Origin: Owenia fusiformis
Taxonomy: Eukaryota; Annelida; Polychaeta; Sabellida; Oweniidae
Reading direction: 5' to 3'
Assembly: GCA_903813345.2 (NCBI GenBank)
Contig: CAIIXF020000012.1
Span: 28,410,684 to 28,470,683, forward strand
DNA: 60,000 nucleotides
Positions 58,493-60,000 of the stretch are shown here, in pieces. The translations under genes were made by a program, and so were the position numbers. Positions within the stretch are counted from its first letter, which is position 1; every line of letters begins with the position of its first letter. The notes under the pieces were generated by a model. It was not told the origin of the DNA, did not search any database, and saw nothing but the letters and a program-made list of their open reading frames with translations.

Positions 58493-58612
58493 GCATGTGG
58501 CTCTGCGGCTGCGTGCTGCAGAAAAACCGAGTGTATTATTTGTACAATAATGTTATCGTATGTACATGCTGGTTGCCAAAATGTGGCTCTGCGGCTGCGT
58601 CGCCGCTGGAAA
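58493..58612. repeat. Short direct repeat ATGTGGCTCTGCGGCTGCGT
   Basis: The 20-mer occurs at 58495 and 58580, 85 bases apart, with CTGCAG/CGCCGCTGG following. It is GC-rich in an AT-rich spacer. No gene assigned. Confidence 0.6.
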
Positions 58613-59774
58613 ATATACAAAAATGTTAATAATGGACAATTGATTAGCTTACTCGATAATGTAGTAATAACAAATCTCATTTTCAAAATTAAAAAATTTC
58701 CGACCACCTGTAAAACCTTTTCTATCTTTAGCATCACACACTCATTAATGCCCATTATTATTCTGTTGAGAACATGATGCTAAAAATCTTTGAAATCCTC
58801 AGCAATTGAGGTTATAAGGAAAAAGGTTTGTCCGAAAAATTTTCATTACATTTTAAAGACATTTACTTAGTTTATCTCGCCGCTTAGAGCCGAAGTGATC
58901 TTATTCACAAATACATACACCGTTCACTCAGTAATACTGCATTCACAATTACCGTTCTATTTTCATAACGTTAAACGACCAAATAGAAATCATTTTCTTG
59001 CTAATTCGTACTACGTGACTCAAACGCAATAAAATACATTTTACATATATTCGAGCATACTTGTATCGTGGCATATTTACAATTTGCATAGTTTGATTTT
59101 GATTCAGCAAAAGAGAGCTTCATCGACACTCTGAGAATGAGATGAACTTCTCATCTTTCATGTTCAAGCCCCTCTCAAAGCCATTCAAAATTATTATCAG
59201 CATCATTTGTATTTCTATTTGTCCTATTCAGAATAAAGGCCTCTTATTTGAACATATATATGAGGTTACAATGACATACTATATCTAGTACTTCAACTTG
59301 TTCGTAACATATGAATGCAACTGTGCTCTTGCCAAAAGTGTAAACTTAAGGTTCAGTGAACATGAAAAAATGTTCACATACAGTATGACCTCATTTAATA
59401 CCTTTAAGCGACACAAATAGTGTTTTTGGCAGTATTACCAAAAACATATCAGTTATATGAACTTTAGTGCAATATTTGAGGTCAGGATTGAATTCCTATT
59501 TCAATGCATTGATTTTTATTATTCAATCCATTTTAACGTTCATATTTTTTTCAACATTTCTATTTCACTTTAAGCAGCACATATCAGTAGTACGTACAGC
59601 TGTATGTACCCTTTACAATTGCAGTGGTAGTACAATGAAACAAATAACCGTATACACTTTTGGCAAAATTAGTAGCATAACATATAGACGTGATTTTCGC
59701 TCCAATACGCATTTATTCATACTTGTAAATAAGCAGACATTCTCGAGAAAGGTTTTGCCGTGTAAAGGGGGAAC
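58613..59774. other. Intergenic region upstream of the second MAPEG gene
   Basis: AT-rich. No further exon is supported; the near end presumably includes the promoter and 5' UTR of the gene at 59775. The 103-codon frame at 59467-59778 shows no motif and is judged incidental. Confidence 0.4.
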
Positions 59775-59897
59775 ATGAGTGCTCAGCTCTCTTTTGACAA
59801 CGAGGTATTTTCCACGTTTGCACTATGGTCTGCCGTGTGCATACTAAAAATGATGGGCGTCGGGTTCCTCACGACTGCTAGGCGACTGCAATCACAT
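59775..59897 (+). CDS. MAPEG-family paralogue, exon 1 only (runs off the window)
   Basis: Forty-one codons, MSAQLSFDNEVFSTFALWSA..., ending at a GT donor (CAT|GTAAGT). Length, phase and sequence match exon 1 of the MAPEG gene at 51903 (also 41 codons, phase 0), with the shared FALWS.V.(I/V)LKMM..G.LT core. It is therefore a tandem duplicate in the same orientation, about 5.6 kb downstream of the first gene's stop. The remaining exons lie outside the window. Confidence 0.9.
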
Positions 59898-60000
59898 GTA
59901 AGTAACATCAGTTACATTAACAAAATAATCATCATACATCATTCCAATAAAAGTAAACACTAGCTCCATCATGAAAAAATCACTGTATTCAATCAGTTAA

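Noticed and set aside
59467-59778. 103-codon open frame ending at the second MAPEG start
   Set aside because: Hydrophobic AT-rich codons only; no homology recognised and it overlaps the expected 5' UTR of the MAPEG gene.

Overview
This is animal (metazoan) nuclear DNA, most likely from a marine invertebrate. It is AT-rich, its genes are split by GT-AG introns, long stretches are non-coding, and it is dense with non-LTR retrotransposon relics and short non-autonomous DNA transposons. The recognisable genes are a CYP2-clan cytochrome P450, TMEM97 and MAPEG-family MGST1/mPGES-1-like proteins. I cannot name the species.

Layout. 1-6.1 kb: no gene, only repeats. 6.1-8.8 kb (minus): a spliced protein-primed-type DNA polymerase B fragment of Polinton/Maverick or adintovirus character, with zinc fingers, an endonuclease-VII-like motif and the three exonuclease motifs, but no palm domain and with one frameshift. 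9.95-10.22 kb: a promoter-like cluster of duplicated E-box/CCAAT units and a 20-bp-period YY1/ETS-like array. 10.6-15.7 kb: several LINE relics (minus), one split by a mariner-type element. 16.3-18.5 kb: tandem repeats. 18.5-27.7 kb (minus): a seven-exon P450 whose reading frame can be followed exon by exon, but which is broken by a TTAA-flanked piggyBac-like MITE in exon 1, a second MITE inside exon 7 just before the heme loop, and a lost splice acceptor at exon 6. 27.8-30.7 kb: a 2.9-kb terminal-inverted-repeat (TIR) element. 31.15-37.6 kb: a LINE relic split by a 5.4-kb element with roughly 700-bp inverted arms, which itself holds nested repeats and a MITE.

38.9-42.9 kb (minus): an intact-looking TMEM97 gene in three exons, with a possible alternative first exon in its first intron. 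44.5-46.3 kb: two MITEs. 46.55-50.94 kb (minus): an unrecognised three-exon gene for a 604-residue membrane protein with a duplicated cytoplasmic tail and a PP1-docking-like KQVSF motif; three CRE-like sites lie upstream. 51.9-54.2 kb (plus): a complete 151-residue MAPEG gene. 54.38-58.08 kb: a 3.7-kb element with 176-bp TIRs built from a 21-bp periodic CGAAC motif and flanked by a 5-bp duplication. 59.8 kb (plus): exon 1 of a second MAPEG gene, running off the window.

The host genes probably act at the endoplasmic reticulum (P450, TMEM97, MAPEG), in oxidation, sterol handling and glutathione/eicosanoid chemistry. Nothing shows that they are co-regulated, and the two MAPEG genes are simply tandem paralogues. 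The most unusual items are the doubly transposon-hit P450, the 21-bp-period TIR element, the novel membrane protein and the intron-bearing polymerase fragment.
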